Source of the DNA: Dyadobacter soli
GTDB lineage: Bacteria; Bacteroidota; Bacteroidia; Cytophagales; Spirosomataceae
Direction of reading: 5' to 3'
DNA: 64,000 nt
Assembly: GCF_900101885.1 (NCBI RefSeq)
Contig: NZ_FNAN01000008.1
Span: 310,001 to 374,000 of the forward strand
The notes below the pieces were generated by a model that worked only from the letters and a program-made list of their open reading frames with translations, did not search any database and was not told the origin of the DNA. Numbering within the stretch: position 1 is the stretch's first letter; every line of letters begins with the position of its first letter. Position numbers and translations under genes: made by a program. Shown in pieces: positions 54,226 through 63,516 of the stretch.

Positions 54226-54309
54226 CACAAATAACCCGTTCATACCGAAACCGAGAAACCCTTTATAACTATTCCAACATCACACTTTTTCTATCTGCTT
54301 CTTTCCCCG

Positions 54310-54317
54310 TACCTTTG
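54310..54317 (+). promoter_or_regulatory. -7 box placed 4 bp before a start codon (ABC-F gene)
   Basis: TACCTTTG is followed by CACC and ATG, the same geometry as the divergent neighbour. The transcript may be leaderless. Confidence 0.45.
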
Positions 54318-54321
54318 CACC

Positions 54322-56268
54322 ATGATCGCGATTACGAACCTCAGCTATTTCCTGGGCGACCGTGCCTTATACGACGGCGCCTCTCTACATATCAAGCCAA
54401 AACAAAAGATCGGGCTCATCGGACTGAACGGTACCGGTAAGTCGACCCTGCTGCGGATGATCAACGGAGAATTCCAACCCGACGGCGGCTCGATCTCCAA
54501 GGCAGGCGACTGTACCATCGGCTTTCTCAACCAGGATTTGCTTTCATACCAATCCGAAGATTCGATCCTTTCGGTAGCGATGCAGGCATTTGAAAGGCAG
54601 AATGTGCTGCAAGTGCAAATGGACAAAATCCTGCACGATATGGAGCATAATTACTCCGACGACCTCGTGGACAAGCTCGCCCGCGTGCAGGACGAATTCG
54701 AAGCATTGGACGGTTACTCGGTACAATCGAAGGCCGAAGCGATCCTCGAAGGTCTGGGCTTCTCGACCGCCGATCTGAACCTGCCATTGCGCCAGTTCTC
54801 GGGAGGGTGGCGCATGCGCGTAATGCTCGCGAAGCTGCTTTTGCAAAAGCCGGCGCTCCTAATGCTCGATGAGCCTACCAACCACTTGGACTTGCCGTCT
54901 ATTCAATGGGTAGAAAAGTATACGCAAAACTATGAAGGTGCGGTGATCGTCGTTTCCCACGACCGCCAGTTCCTCGACAATACGATTGATACTACCGTGG
55001 AGGTTTCCGGCGGGAAACTCAATTACTACGCAGGAAATTATTCCTATTACCTGGAAGAAAAAGCGCTCCGCAACGATATTCAGCGCGGTGCTTACGAAAA
55101 CCAGCAAGCCAAAATCCGTCAGACGGAACGCTTCATCGAGCGTTTCAAAGCCAAAGCCACCAAATCACGCCAGGTACAAAGCCGCGTGAAGGCACTGGAC
55201 AGAATGGATGTTGTGGATGAAGTACTGGATGAAAATGCAAAAGTGCACTTCCGCTTCCAGTTTACAACCCAGCCGGGTCGCCATGTTTTCCAATTGGAAG
55301 ATGCATCCAAGGCTTATGGTGACAAGGTAATCCTCGATGCTACCAATATCAGTATGGAACGCGGTGATAAAATCGCGTTGATCGGGGCTAACGGTCGTGG
55401 TAAATCCACCGTGCTCCGCATTGTGGCGGGTACCGAACCTATCGACGGGAAACGAAGACTGGGACACAATGTATCGTTCACATTCTACGCCCAGCACCAG
55501 CTCGAATCCCTCAACGTGGCGCATAACCTCATCGAGGAATTGAAATACGCCAACCCGACCAAGACCGAAACCGAGTTACGGACGGTTTTGGGTTGCTTCC
55601 TGTTTACCGGAGATGATGTTTTCAAGAAAATCAAGGTTCTTTCCGGGGGGGAGAAATCGCGGGTTGCATTGGCTAAGGTGCTGCTTTCGCAAGCTAACTT
55701 CCTGTTACTCGATGAGCCAACTAACCACCTGGATATGCAATCTGTGAATATCCTGATCCAGGCATTGCAGCAGTATGAAGGCAGTTACATCGTCGTTTCC
55801 CACGACCGGTATTTCGTGGAAAACATTGCGAACAAAATCTGGTACATTGAAGACCATGAGATCAAAGAATATCCTGGCACGTATGAGGAGTATGAGATTT
55901 GGGTCGAAGAACGCGGCTTACAATCGGCTGTAAGCGAAAAAGTGCAGGTAAGCAGCGCCCCGCCGCAGAAAAATCAGCCGGCACCTGCCAGTCAGAACAA
56001 AAACAATGGTAAGCCTCAATCAAACGAAGATGCGCAGAAGCTAAAAAAAGCGAGAAAGCAGATCGAGGAGCTGGAAGATACCATCAATAACCTCGAAATA
56101 AGGAAAGCAGAAACCGAAGGCAAACTGGCTGAGCCTGCGATCTACAACGATTCCGTAGCACTGGCTGAACTGAACCGGTTTTATGCGGATATCAAGCAGA
56201 AGCTGGAACAGAGCACGGAGGATTGGGAAAATCTGATGCTGGAAGTGGAAGAGCTTTCGGGGAAATAG
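54322..56268 (+). CDS. ABC-F family ATPase (Uup/EttA-like)
   Basis: The 648-residue protein has two ABC ATPase domains and no membrane segments. Domain one has Walker A GLNGTGKST, signature FSGGWRMR and LLMLDEPTNHLDLPS. The linker (about 235-320) is charged. Domain two has GANGRGKST, LSGGEKSRVALAKV and LLLDEPTNHLDMQS. A Lys/Glu-rich coiled-coil tail follows (about 540-648), like Uup. ABC-F proteins act on the ribosome and not in transport. Function here, translation support or antibiotic protection, is not decided. Confidence 0.94.
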   Translation: MIAITNLSYFLGDRALYDGASLHIKPKQKIGLIGLNGTGKSTLLRMINGEFQPDGGSISKAGDCTIGFLNQDLLSYQSEDSILSVAMQAFERQNVLQVQMDKILHDMEHNYSDDLVDKLARVQDEFEALDGYSVQSKAEAILEGLGFSTADLNLPLRQFSGGWRMRVMLAKLLLQKPALLMLDEPTNHLDLPSIQWVEKYTQNYEGAVIVVSHDRQFLDNTIDTTVEVSGGKLNYYAGNYSYYLEEKALRNDIQRGAYENQQAKIRQTERFIERFKAKATKSRQVQSRVKALDRMDVVDEVLDENAKVHFRFQFTTQPGRHVFQLEDASKAYGDKVILDATNISMERGDKIALIGANGRGKSTVLRIVAGTEPIDGKRRLGHNVSFTFYAQHQLESLNVAHNLIEELKYANPTKTETELRTVLGCFLFTGDDVFKKIKVLSGGEKSRVALAKVLLSQANFLLLDEPTNHLDMQSVNILIQALQQYEGSYIVVSHDRYFVENIANKIWYIEDHEIKEYPGTYEEYEIWVEERGLQSAVSEKVQVSSAPPQKNQPAPASQNKNNGKPQSNEDAQKLKKARKQIEELEDTINNLEIRKAETEGKLAEPAIYNDSVALAELNRFYADIKQKLEQSTEDWENLMLEVEELSGK

Positions 56269-56278
56269 GAAAAATGAG

Positions 56279-56304
56279 AAGGGAGCTGGATGGCTCCCTT
56301 TTTT
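56279..56304. terminator. bidirectional terminator
   Basis: AAGGGAGC pairs with GCTCCCTT and runs into TTTT. It ends the ABC-F gene and lies 2 bp from the end of the convergent Uma2 gene. Confidence 0.9.
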
Positions 56305-56305
56305 G

Positions 56306-56884
56306 TTATCTCAGGTCTTCGACTTGCGCATATACGTCTGCCATTTTTAGTGTAAGTCCAATGTGGCCGATTTCAATGCTGCCTTCCAAATCAGCCGCTT
56401 CCGAGGCCAGGATCCACATCCCATTACTTCCCTTCCGGTACACCGCAGCCCTGATCTCCTGAGAGTCGATAACCACATACTCCACGAGTGTCCGAAGACT
56501 TCGGTACAGGTGAAATTTCTTTCCTTGGTCATAACCTTCTGTGCTCGATGAAAGCACCTCGAGAATCACCGAAGGATTGAGCAATGTGTCAAATTCCTGG
56601 TCTCGAAACTCCGGTTTACCGCAAACTATCAATAGGTCTGGATAGGTGTACAGTGTATTTTCCGGAATATGGACACGCATATCGCGGGAAAAGCTCTGGC
56701 AGGACTTTCCTTTCAATGCCAGGTAAATTTCGCCCGACAAATTCTCCGTGATCCGGTTGTGATACCGGCTTGCTCCCGACATCGCAAAAATCTCCCCGCG
56801 GTAATACTCGCTCTTGTACTCCGCGGCGCGTTCCAGTTCAAGATATTCCTGTTCCGTGTACATTTTGATCGCTACTGCTGTCAT
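56306..56884 (-). CDS. Uma2-family (DUF820) restriction-endonuclease-fold protein
   Basis: The 192-residue protein matches the Uma2 family: MYTEQEYLELERAAEYKSEYYRGEIFAMSGAS, HNRITENLSGEIYLALKG, and the PD-(D/E)XK-like core YTYPDLLIVCG through NPSVILEVLSSSTEGYDQGKKFHLYRSLRTLVEYVVID. Catalytic Asp and Glu-x-Leu appear present. These proteins are common and multicopy in Cytophagales and cyanobacteria, with unproven cellular roles. Start taken at MTAVAIKMYTEQ; an ATG four codons upstream is also possible. Confidence 0.88.
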   Translation of the reverse strand: MTAVAIKMYTEQEYLELERAAEYKSEYYRGEIFAMSGASRYHNRITENLSGEIYLALKGKSCQSFSRDMRVHIPENTLYTYPDLLIVCGKPEFRDQEFDTLLNPSVILEVLSSSTEGYDQGKKFHLYRSLRTLVEYVVIDSQEIRAAVYRKGSNGMWILASEAADLEGSIEIGHIGLTLKMADVYAQVEDLR

Positions 56885-56981
56885 GGTTCTAATCAAAAAT
56901 AGTTAATAATGTTCAAATCACCTTTTCCAAACTCTATGTACCTTACAGTAAAAAGTTACGTTTCCATTTAAAAATCCCGAG

Positions 56982-58262
56982 ATGCGTTTAGTACTGTTAA
57001 TAGCACTTTTTCTCTTTTGCACACACGCTTACGCGCAGCCGCAAGGGCTTCGCCTGGAAGATTTTATTTATCAGGACAAAATCAAAACCGTACTGCTGTA
57101 CCCTGCCCTGGATGATCCTGAAACACCCACCCGGCTGCTCACACCGCCCATTACCCCGCTGAACAACCCTGCGCCGCTGGTACTGGAATTCGACGATATG
57201 ACTGGCCAACCCGAGGGTTACCGTGCCAAAATCATCCATTGCAATGCCGACTGGACCAAATCCAACCTGAATGACATCGAGTTCACATTCGAATTCAACG
57301 AGTACCCGGTTAATACCTATGACCAGTCGTTCAGCACCAAGGTACCTTACACGCATTACCGTTTTGAATTACCCAAATTGAAGCTCCCGGGGAATTATGT
57401 AATCTATGTGTTTTCGGACCGGGACAGAAAACTAATGTGCAGCCGGCGGTTTATGCATTATCAACCGCGCGTAAACGTTACCGCGAAGGCCCGCTTTTCG
57501 CAAGGCATCGAGCAACAGTTTTCGGATCAGCAGATCGATTTTTCGGTGGATTACAAAGGGTACCAGCTCGTAGCGCCGCAAACAGACCTGAAAGTGGTGA
57601 TCCGCAAGAATTTCCGCTGGGACCAGGCGAAAACCAATTACAAGCCGACCAATGTGCGTCCCTTTGATCAGCTATTGGAATACACATTCTTTGATCTTGA
57701 AAATACTTTCCAGGGCGGAAACGAATTCCGGTATTTCGATAGCCGCTCGCTAACCGGTCGGGGCTATGGGGTAAATGAGATTGAACGAACGGATGACTTT
57801 ACGAAGCTTTTCCTTTTCCCTGATAAACCTCGCGCGCACGTACCTTATGTGCAAATGGACGATTTCAACGGACAATACATTGTAGATCAGCGCGAATCCG
57901 GACGAGGAAGTGTAGAGGCGGATTACACGCCGGTGGTGTTTACATTAAAAACAGCGGAAGAACCCGGCGCAACATATTATGTAAATGGCGCTTTCAACCT
58001 CTGGCAGCTTACCGACAGCAATAAAATGACGTACGACGCTACTGCGCAGGCGTACCAGGTGGAAATGATGGTGAAGCAGGGTGTCATCAATTATGACTAT
58101 ACCGTTGTGAAAGGAAACCAGAAGCCAGATGAAGCTTACATTGAAGGAAATTTTGCAGCGACTGAAAACGATTACGACATATTGATCTACCACCGTCCGC
58201 CGGCCAGCCGCGCCGACCTGCTTGTCGGCTACCGTACCGTAGAATGGAACCGGCGGCGCTAA
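56982..58262 (+). CDS. DUF5103 / type IX secretion system plug protein
   Basis: The 426-residue protein has a signal peptide (to about 18, ending AYAQ) and the DUF5103 fold described as the T9SS plug, which closes the periplasmic side of the SprA translocon pore. Family stretches are KTVLLYP, PLVLEFDDM, YRAKIIHCNADW, LNDIEFTFEFNEYPVNTYDQSFST and PGNYVIYVFSDRDRK. The C-terminal part has an immunoglobulin-like YYVNGAFNLWQL region. Its presence supports an active T9SS that would also secrete the LamG protein at 34900. It is followed after 13 bp by a small unknown gene. Confidence 0.88.
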   Translation: MRLVLLIALFLFCTHAYAQPQGLRLEDFIYQDKIKTVLLYPALDDPETPTRLLTPPITPLNNPAPLVLEFDDMTGQPEGYRAKIIHCNADWTKSNLNDIEFTFEFNEYPVNTYDQSFSTKVPYTHYRFELPKLKLPGNYVIYVFSDRDRKLMCSRRFMHYQPRVNVTAKARFSQGIEQQFSDQQIDFSVDYKGYQLVAPQTDLKVVIRKNFRWDQAKTNYKPTNVRPFDQLLEYTFFDLENTFQGGNEFRYFDSRSLTGRGYGVNEIERTDDFTKLFLFPDKPRAHVPYVQMDDFNGQYIVDQRESGRGSVEADYTPVVFTLKTAEEPGATYYVNGAFNLWQLTDSNKMTYDATAQAYQVEMMVKQGVINYDYTVVKGNQKPDEAYIEGNFAATENDYDILIYHRPPASRADLLVGYRTVEWNRRR

Positions 58263-58275
58263 ACTGCTTAACGTT

Positions 58276-58671
58276 ATGAAATCATCAGCAAACACCGTGT
58301 ATTTAACTTCAAACCTCTCGATTACCAACGACGAGAATTACATTGTCGATTGCCTGGTGGACCATGACGAAATGCCGGCGAATTTCGAAGCCAGCCACGT
58401 GATCAGCTTTTACGTCCAGACCGACCTTTACCTGGTGCTTTACTTCCCGCAAGAGGACGACCGCGGCTTTCAAATGTACGTGATTGAGGATTTTTCGCAG
58501 AATATCGATGATCTGGTGTTTCTACGGGACATGTTCATGCAACTGATCAACGAGGGGCACAATCCCGAAGTGATGAAAAAAGCGCATTACAAAGTGGACA
58601 GCATACTGCATATGGCCAAAACGCTGCGCGCGGTGATCCACAAGGATGCTCCCGATTATTACGAGGATTGA
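58276..58671 (+). CDS. small conserved-looking protein of unknown function
   Basis: The 131-residue protein is acidic, with no signal peptide or membrane helix. It has an alternating hydrophobic pattern such as HVISFYVQTDLYLVLYFPQEDD, then a helical C-terminal half (FLRDMFMQLINEG, KKAHYKVDSILHMAKTLRAVI). I do not recognise a family. It is 13 bp downstream of the T9SS plug gene and ends at a terminator, so the two are probably one operon. Confidence 0.75.
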   Translation: MKSSANTVYLTSNLSITNDENYIVDCLVDHDEMPANFEASHVISFYVQTDLYLVLYFPQEDDRGFQMYVIEDFSQNIDDLVFLRDMFMQLINEGHNPEVMKKAHYKVDSILHMAKTLRAVIHKDAPDYYED

Positions 58672-58680
58672 TATAAAAAA

Positions 58681-58709
58681 CAAAGAGCGGCCCGATGAGT
58701 CGCTCTTTG
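58681..58709. terminator. terminator between convergent genes
   Basis: CAAAGAGCG pairs with CGCTCTTTG (9-bp stem). It ends the plug operon and possibly ychF. Confidence 0.8.
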
Positions 58710-58732
58710 CATATCTGACAGATATTTAGATA

Positions 58733-59833
58733 CTATACATTAAAACGGAAGTGCATAATATCGCCGTCGGCTACGATGTATTCTTTGCCTTCTACGGCCA
58801 TTTTGCCCGCTTCTTTCACAGCAGGTTCCGTTTTATACTGCTCGTAGTCAGCAATTTTGATCACCTCCGCACGGATGAATCCCTTTTCAAAATCGCTGTG
58901 GATCACGCCCGCTGCCTGCGGAGCTTTCCAGCCTTTCACGATCGTCCAGGCACGCACTTCTTTTACCCCGGCAGTGAAATAGGTAATGAGGTTCAAAAGC
59001 GCATAGGAAGCCTTGATCAGCTTGCTCAAACCTGATTCCGACAACCCATATTCACTGAGGAACATTTCGTGCTCTTCCGGATCTTCGATTTCCGAGATTT
59101 GTGATTCGATCGCTGCACAAAGCACGATTACATCCGCGCCTTCGTGCTTAACAGCTTCCCGCAATTTTTCGGAATACTCGTTGCCGGTGAGCATGGAACC
59201 TTCGTCCACATTCGCCACGTAAAGTACCGGTTTGGCAGTCAGTAATTGCAGGTCACCGATAACAGATTCTTTCGTTTCCGCATCGATTTCAACAGCTCTC
59301 GCATTCTTGCCTTCTTCCAGTGTCGATTTATATTTTTTCAGCCATTCCAATTCAGCTTTCGCCTTGGCATCACCTGCGCGCGCACCTTTTTCCGTTTTCT
59401 GAATTTTCTTCTCGACCGATTCCAGGTCTTTCAGTTGCAGCTCTGCGTCGATGATCTCTTTATCAAAAACCGGATCTACGCGACCTTCCACGTGCACGAC
59501 ATTGTCGTCCGCGAAACAACGTACCACGTGTACAATCGCATCCACCTCACGGATATTGGCCAGAAACTTGTTACCCAAACCCGCTCCCTGGCTCGCACCC
59601 TTCACAAGGCCGGCGATATCCACGAATTCGATGATGGTAGGGATTACTTTTTGGGGACTAACCAGCTTGGTCAGCGTATCCAGACGTTCGTCGGGAACGG
59701 TCACAACGCCCACATTGGGCTCTATGGTGCAAAAAGGATAGTTGGCAGCTTCGGCTTTGCCGGTAGAGATGGCATTAAAAAGGGTGGATTTCCCAACGTT
59801 CGGCAATCCGACAATCCCACATTGAAGACTCAT
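58733..59833 (-). CDS. ychF: YchF/OLA1-family ATPase
   Basis: The 366-residue protein has the G1 motif GIVGLPNVGKSTLFNAI, NYPFCTIEPNVG, FVDIAGLVKGASQGAGLGN, a coiled-coil insertion (about 125-205) and a C-terminal TGS domain (RAWTIVKGWKAPQAAGVIHSD). YchF binds ATP in preference to GTP and is linked to ribosomes and oxidative stress response. The start MSLQCGIVG matches the family; an open frame 28 codons further up is unlikely to be translated. Confidence 0.96.
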   Translation of the reverse strand: MSLQCGIVGLPNVGKSTLFNAISTGKAEAANYPFCTIEPNVGVVTVPDERLDTLTKLVSPQKVIPTIIEFVDIAGLVKGASQGAGLGNKFLANIREVDAIVHVVRCFADDNVVHVEGRVDPVFDKEIIDAELQLKDLESVEKKIQKTEKGARAGDAKAKAELEWLKKYKSTLEEGKNARAVEIDAETKESVIGDLQLLTAKPVLYVANVDEGSMLTGNEYSEKLREAVKHEGADVIVLCAAIESQISEIEDPEEHEMFLSEYGLSESGLSKLIKASYALLNLITYFTAGVKEVRAWTIVKGWKAPQAAGVIHSDFEKGFIRAEVIKIADYEQYKTEPAVKEAGKMAVEGKEYIVADGDIMHFRFNV

Positions 59834-59914
59834 ATATGAATGGTAAGCAGTGAACGGCGGCCTCATACCTGCCTTAAAAGCAATGCATGCCCGCCTGCTG
59901 AATAATAATTTTCG

Positions 59915-59922
59915 CAAAATTA
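59915..59922 (-). promoter_or_regulatory. candidate -7 box of ychF
   Basis: The minus strand reads TAATTTTG, an exact TAnnTTTG match, giving a leader of roughly 75 bp. No -33 box was confirmed. Confidence 0.35.
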
Positions 59923-59994
59923 CTATTTAGCAGGTACAAAAACCAAAAGCCTTCGTAATCAATTGCGAAGGCTTCTATTCAATATCTTAATTTC

Positions 59995-60315
59995 TTAATC
60001 CCACTTAAGGTCCGACTCTCCTACTACGTCTACCTCGTCTCCTTTGGATTCGAATTGCGAAAAGTCAACCTCTGGCATCAATTCTGTCTTCACGTGATCA
60101 ACTGCTTCTTTCAATGCCTCCACGAACTTGTCAAAGTCCTCCTTGTACAAAAACATCTTGTGTTTTTCGTAGGTAAATCCGTCTCCCTGAGGGTGGCGAC
60201 GGCTTTCAGTGATGGTAAGATAGTAATCGTTAGATCGCGTAGAGCGAACATCGAAGAAGTAAGTCCTTTTTCCCGCCCTGACCCTTTTGGAGTAGATTTG
60301 CTCTCTGTCTTCCAC
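59995..60315 (-). CDS. DUF3276 / PUR-like nucleic-acid-binding protein
   Basis: The 106-residue protein has the PUR-alpha-like repeat of DUF3276: EQIYSKRVRAGKRTYFFDVRSTRSNDYYLTITESRRH and the helix YEKHKMFLYKEDFDKFVEALKEAVDHVKTE. Family members bind single-stranded DNA or RNA. The tail is acidic. The start is a GTG just before EDREQ, because family proteins start there; a TTG nine codons upstream is an alternative. Single-gene unit. Confidence 0.9.
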   Translation of the reverse strand: MEDREQIYSKRVRAGKRTYFFDVRSTRSNDYYLTITESRRHPQGDGFTYEKHKMFLYKEDFDKFVEALKEAVDHVKTELMPEVDFSQFESKGDEVDVVGESDLKWD

Positions 60316-60454
60316 TATGTTTAGTTTTAAATAGGTTTCCAAACGCTAAAATATAAAGTTTATTGCTGGTTCCAAAGAAACCGGAACATATTAGCAATTT
60401 GTTGGTTACGGGTTACAATATGGGCAGTCGGCAGCACTCAAATTATGTGGGACT

Positions 60455-60489
60455 TTTGCTGGTGCTTTAAAATCTTTTCACTAGTTTTG
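60455..60489 (+). promoter_or_regulatory. candidate promoter of the RlpA-like gene
   Basis: TTTG, a 23-bp spacer and TAGTTTTG match the Bacteroidota pattern TTTG-N19-23-TAnnTTTG. The leader would be about 90 bp. The rest of the 240-bp region shows no gene. Confidence 0.5.
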
Positions 60490-60582
60490 AAATTCGTGGG
60501 TTTTAAAATTGACCTGAAACACCAAAGGAAGATATGAGATAAGGGACTTTTACCTTATTATGTTTCACCTAAATCCAGAAAA

Positions 60583-61032
60583 ATGACTTATCGTCGGATT
60601 CTGATTCTCACCATGTTAGCGTTTACCGCGCTGTTACCGGAAGCCATTGCGCAGGTAAAACTCGGCAAAACCGAAACCGGAAACGCCTCCTACTACTCGG
60701 CGCGATTCCACGGCAGGAAGACCTCATTCGGGGAAGTACATAAAAGCAGTGAACTGCTGTGCGCCCACCGGAGTTACCCGCTGAACACGATGCTCGAAGT
60801 GACGAATCTGGATAACGACGAAAAAGTAATTGTGAGGGTCAACGACCGCGGCCCGTTCTCAAAGCATCGCGTAATTGACCTCAGCAAAGAAGCGGCCCGC
60901 CTGATCGGCATTCTCGCAAAAGGCGTCGCTAATGTTTCTGTAAGAGTGGTGGGAATGGAAGGAATGGTGCTCTTATCACCCAGCGAAGAAATCGACCCGA
61001 AATCGGGCAAAGTCATTTCCATGAGAAAGTAA
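60583..61032 (+). CDS. RlpA-family septal ring lytic transglycosylase-like protein
   Basis: The 149-residue protein has a signal peptide (to about 23) and a double-psi beta-barrel domain of the RlpA type: GNASYYSARFHGRKTSFGE, LCAHRSYPLNTMLEVTNL, VIVRVNDRGPF and RVIDLSKEAARLIGI. The Asp of NDRGPF and the His/Glu positions are as in active RlpA. It should cleave denuded glycan strands at division sites. It lacks the SPOR domain of larger RlpA proteins, so how it is targeted is unclear. The DUF58 gene follows 14 bp later. Confidence 0.9.
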   Translation: MTYRRILILTMLAFTALLPEAIAQVKLGKTETGNASYYSARFHGRKTSFGEVHKSSELLCAHRSYPLNTMLEVTNLDNDEKVIVRVNDRGPFSKHRVIDLSKEAARLIGILAKGVANVSVRVVGMEGMVLLSPSEEIDPKSGKVISMRK

Positions 61033-61046
61033 GCCTTGATGCTAGC

Positions 61047-61961
61047 ATGAGTGTCCGCCAACTGGATCTGGCCAAAGTCAGAGAATTCGGAAACCTGGAA
61101 TTTCTTGCAAAACAGTTGGTAGAAGGTTTCATCACCGGTCTTCATAAATCCCCTTTTCACGGCTTTTCAGTCGAATTTGCCGAACATCAGCTTTACAATA
61201 CAGGCGAATCCACACGGAATATCGACTGGAAGGTTTTTGCCAAAACCGACCGTTTGTACGTCAAACGCTACGAGGAAGAAACCAACCTGCGCTGCCATAT
61301 TCTGCTCGATACCTCGTCTTCCATGTATTACCCGGAGGACAATTACGGCAAAATGACGTTCAGCGTCATGGCCGCTGCAAGCCTTACCTATCTATTGCAA
61401 CGACAGAAAGACGCGGTAAGCCTCTGCACATTCTCGGAACAAATCGAAGTACAAACGGCTGTCAAATCCACTCCCTCGCATGTGCACAAGATCATGCTCG
61501 AACTGGAACAGCAGCTGCAAACCAACCGCCCGCTGCTAAAAACTTCGGTAGCCGACGTCCTGCACCAGATCGCCGAAAAAATTCATAAGCGGTCGCTGGT
61601 GGTAATTTTCAGTGATATGTTCGATAATATCGAGGATGCCGACAAGATTTTCTCCGCATTGCAGCATTTGCGGCATAACTTGCACGAAGTACTGCTTTTC
61701 CACGTCACCGACCGTAAAACGGAGGAAAACTTCGCATTCGAAAACCGTCCCTATGAATTTATCGATCTCGAAACGGGCGAAAAAATCAAAGTCCAGCCCG
61801 AGCAGGTGCGCGAGTCGTACCAGCAGTTTGTAGGTGATTTTTATCAAAAACTGAAACTGAAATGCGGGCAATACAAGATCGACTTCATCGAAGCGGATAT
61901 TGCCAAAGGTTTCGACCCTGTACTGCTCGCCTATTTAGTTAAGCACTCCAAAATGCGCTAG
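61047..61961 (+). CDS. DUF58-family protein (MoxR-associated type)
   Basis: The 304-residue protein has the DUF58 core: GFSVEFAEHQLYNTGESTRNIDWKVFAKTDRLYVKRYEEE and a VWA-like region starting LLDTSSSMYYPED. In other bacteria it works with a MoxR AAA+ ATPase in envelope or protein-assembly roles. No MoxR gene is seen here, and it follows an RlpA-like gene with a 14-bp gap. Its 3' end is convergent with radA. Confidence 0.92.
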   Translation: MSVRQLDLAKVREFGNLEFLAKQLVEGFITGLHKSPFHGFSVEFAEHQLYNTGESTRNIDWKVFAKTDRLYVKRYEEETNLRCHILLDTSSSMYYPEDNYGKMTFSVMAAASLTYLLQRQKDAVSLCTFSEQIEVQTAVKSTPSHVHKIMLELEQQLQTNRPLLKTSVADVLHQIAEKIHKRSLVVIFSDMFDNIEDADKIFSALQHLRHNLHEVLLFHVTDRKTEENFAFENRPYEFIDLETGEKIKVQPEQVRESYQQFVGDFYQKLKLKCGQYKIDFIEADIAKGFDPVLLAYLVKHSKMR

Positions 61962-61977
61962 TGCATTTGAAATCAGA

Positions 61978-63351
61978 TTATTGATTCAAGAAGAGCGACA
62001 TGAACAGCTCGTCCAGATGCGCCACGGGAATGACTTCTATCTTCCCTCTCTTTAAATCCAGCCCCTTACTATTATATTTCGAGATGTAAATCTTCTTGAA
62101 GCCCAGCTTTTCGGATTCCGAAATGCGGCTATCGATCCGGTTAACCGCTCTTACCTCCCCACCCAATCCAACTTCCGCGGCAAAACACACCGACGGTGGA
62201 ATAAATTTATCCTCATAAGACGAGACAAGCGAAGCTACCACCGCCAAATCGATCGCCGGATCTTCGACCTTCAAGCCGCCGGCCACATTCAGGAACACAT
62301 CCTGCACACCCAACCGAAAACCTCCCCGCTTTTCTAAAACTGCGAGCAGCATTTGCAAACGTTTTGCATCGAAACCGGTACTGCTCCGCTGTGGCGTTCC
62401 ATAAGTAGCAACACTCACAAGTGATTGTATTTCAACCAACAATGGCCGGTTACCTTCCATCATCGAGCCGATCGCAATGCCGCTTACCGGCTCATCGCGC
62501 TGCGAAATGAGGATTTCCGAAGGATTGCTAACCTGACGAAGGCCTGTTCCCTGCATTTCATAAATACCGAGCTCGGAGGTACTTCCGAAGCGGTTCTTCA
62601 TCGTCCGCAAAATCCGGTAGGTATTGTGCCGGTCGCCTTCGAACTGCAAAACCGTGTCCACCATGTGTTCCAGTACCTTCGGGCCGGCGAGCGAGCCGTC
62701 TTTGGTAATATGCCCGATCAAAAACACGGGAACGCCCATTTCCTTCGCATACTTCATAAACTCCGCCGTGCATTCACGCACCTGCGACACGCTGCCCGCG
62801 CCCGACTCAATGTAGGTCGATTGCATGGTCTGAATAGAGTCTACAATCAATACTTCCGGTTGAAAATCTTCGATTTGCCTGAAAATGTTCTGCGTCTGAG
62901 TGTCGGTGAGAATGAAACAGTTATCACTTTTCGCAGCCATACGCTCCGCCCGCATCTTGATCTGAGCCTCCGATTCTTCACCTGAAACGTAGAGCACCTT
63001 CTTATTGGAAAGGGTCAACGCGATTTGGAGCATTAATGTGGATTTCCCAATGCCCGGTTCGCCGCCGATCAATACCAACGAGCCTGGGACGATTCCTCCG
63101 CCCAACACGCGATTCAGTTCCTCGTCGAATGTGCGGATTCGCGGTTCATTTTCGTAGACAATTTCAGCAATCGCGCGTGGCCTACTGGCCAGGTTTACCG
63201 ATTTCCAGGAAACGGCTGTCTTTTTATCTTCCTTTTCAATAACTTCCTGTACGAAAGTATTCCATTCACCGCACGAGGGACATCTGCCGACCCATTTTGG
63301 CGAATTATACCCACATTCCTGACAAAAATATGCCGTCTTGGCTTTGGCCAT
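61978..63351 (-). CDS. radA: DNA repair protein RadA
   Basis: The 457-residue protein has a four-cysteine zinc finger at the N-terminus (CQECGYNSPKWVGRCPSC), Walker A GEPGIGKST, the RadA-specific KNRFG in TMKNRFGSTSELG, and a Lon-like C-terminal domain (RGGFRLGVQDVFLNVAGGLK). It is a RecA-like helicase that helps branch migration in recombination. Length is normal. Single gene, divergent from the last gene of the window. Confidence 0.97.
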   Translation of the reverse strand: MAKAKTAYFCQECGYNSPKWVGRCPSCGEWNTFVQEVIEKEDKKTAVSWKSVNLASRPRAIAEIVYENEPRIRTFDEELNRVLGGGIVPGSLVLIGGEPGIGKSTLMLQIALTLSNKKVLYVSGEESEAQIKMRAERMAAKSDNCFILTDTQTQNIFRQIEDFQPEVLIVDSIQTMQSTYIESGAGSVSQVRECTAEFMKYAKEMGVPVFLIGHITKDGSLAGPKVLEHMVDTVLQFEGDRHNTYRILRTMKNRFGSTSELGIYEMQGTGLRQVSNPSEILISQRDEPVSGIAIGSMMEGNRPLLVEIQSLVSVATYGTPQRSSTGFDAKRLQMLLAVLEKRGGFRLGVQDVFLNVAGGLKVEDPAIDLAVVASLVSSYEDKFIPPSVCFAAEVGLGGEVRAVNRIDSRISESEKLGFKKIYISKYNSKGLDLKRGKIEVIPVAHLDELFMSLFLNQ

Positions 63352-63516
63352 AATAGAATAGTCTAATTTATATTCTCTTGGTGACTAACGTAATTCAGAC
63401 GATATTAATCCAATTTTTGCATGTTCCAGCCACAAAATCAAAAAAAATCTGGGATGGGTATAGTTTTTTGCAAATTGGCGTTATTAACCTGTTTTACTTA
63501 AAAAATCATATTATCC

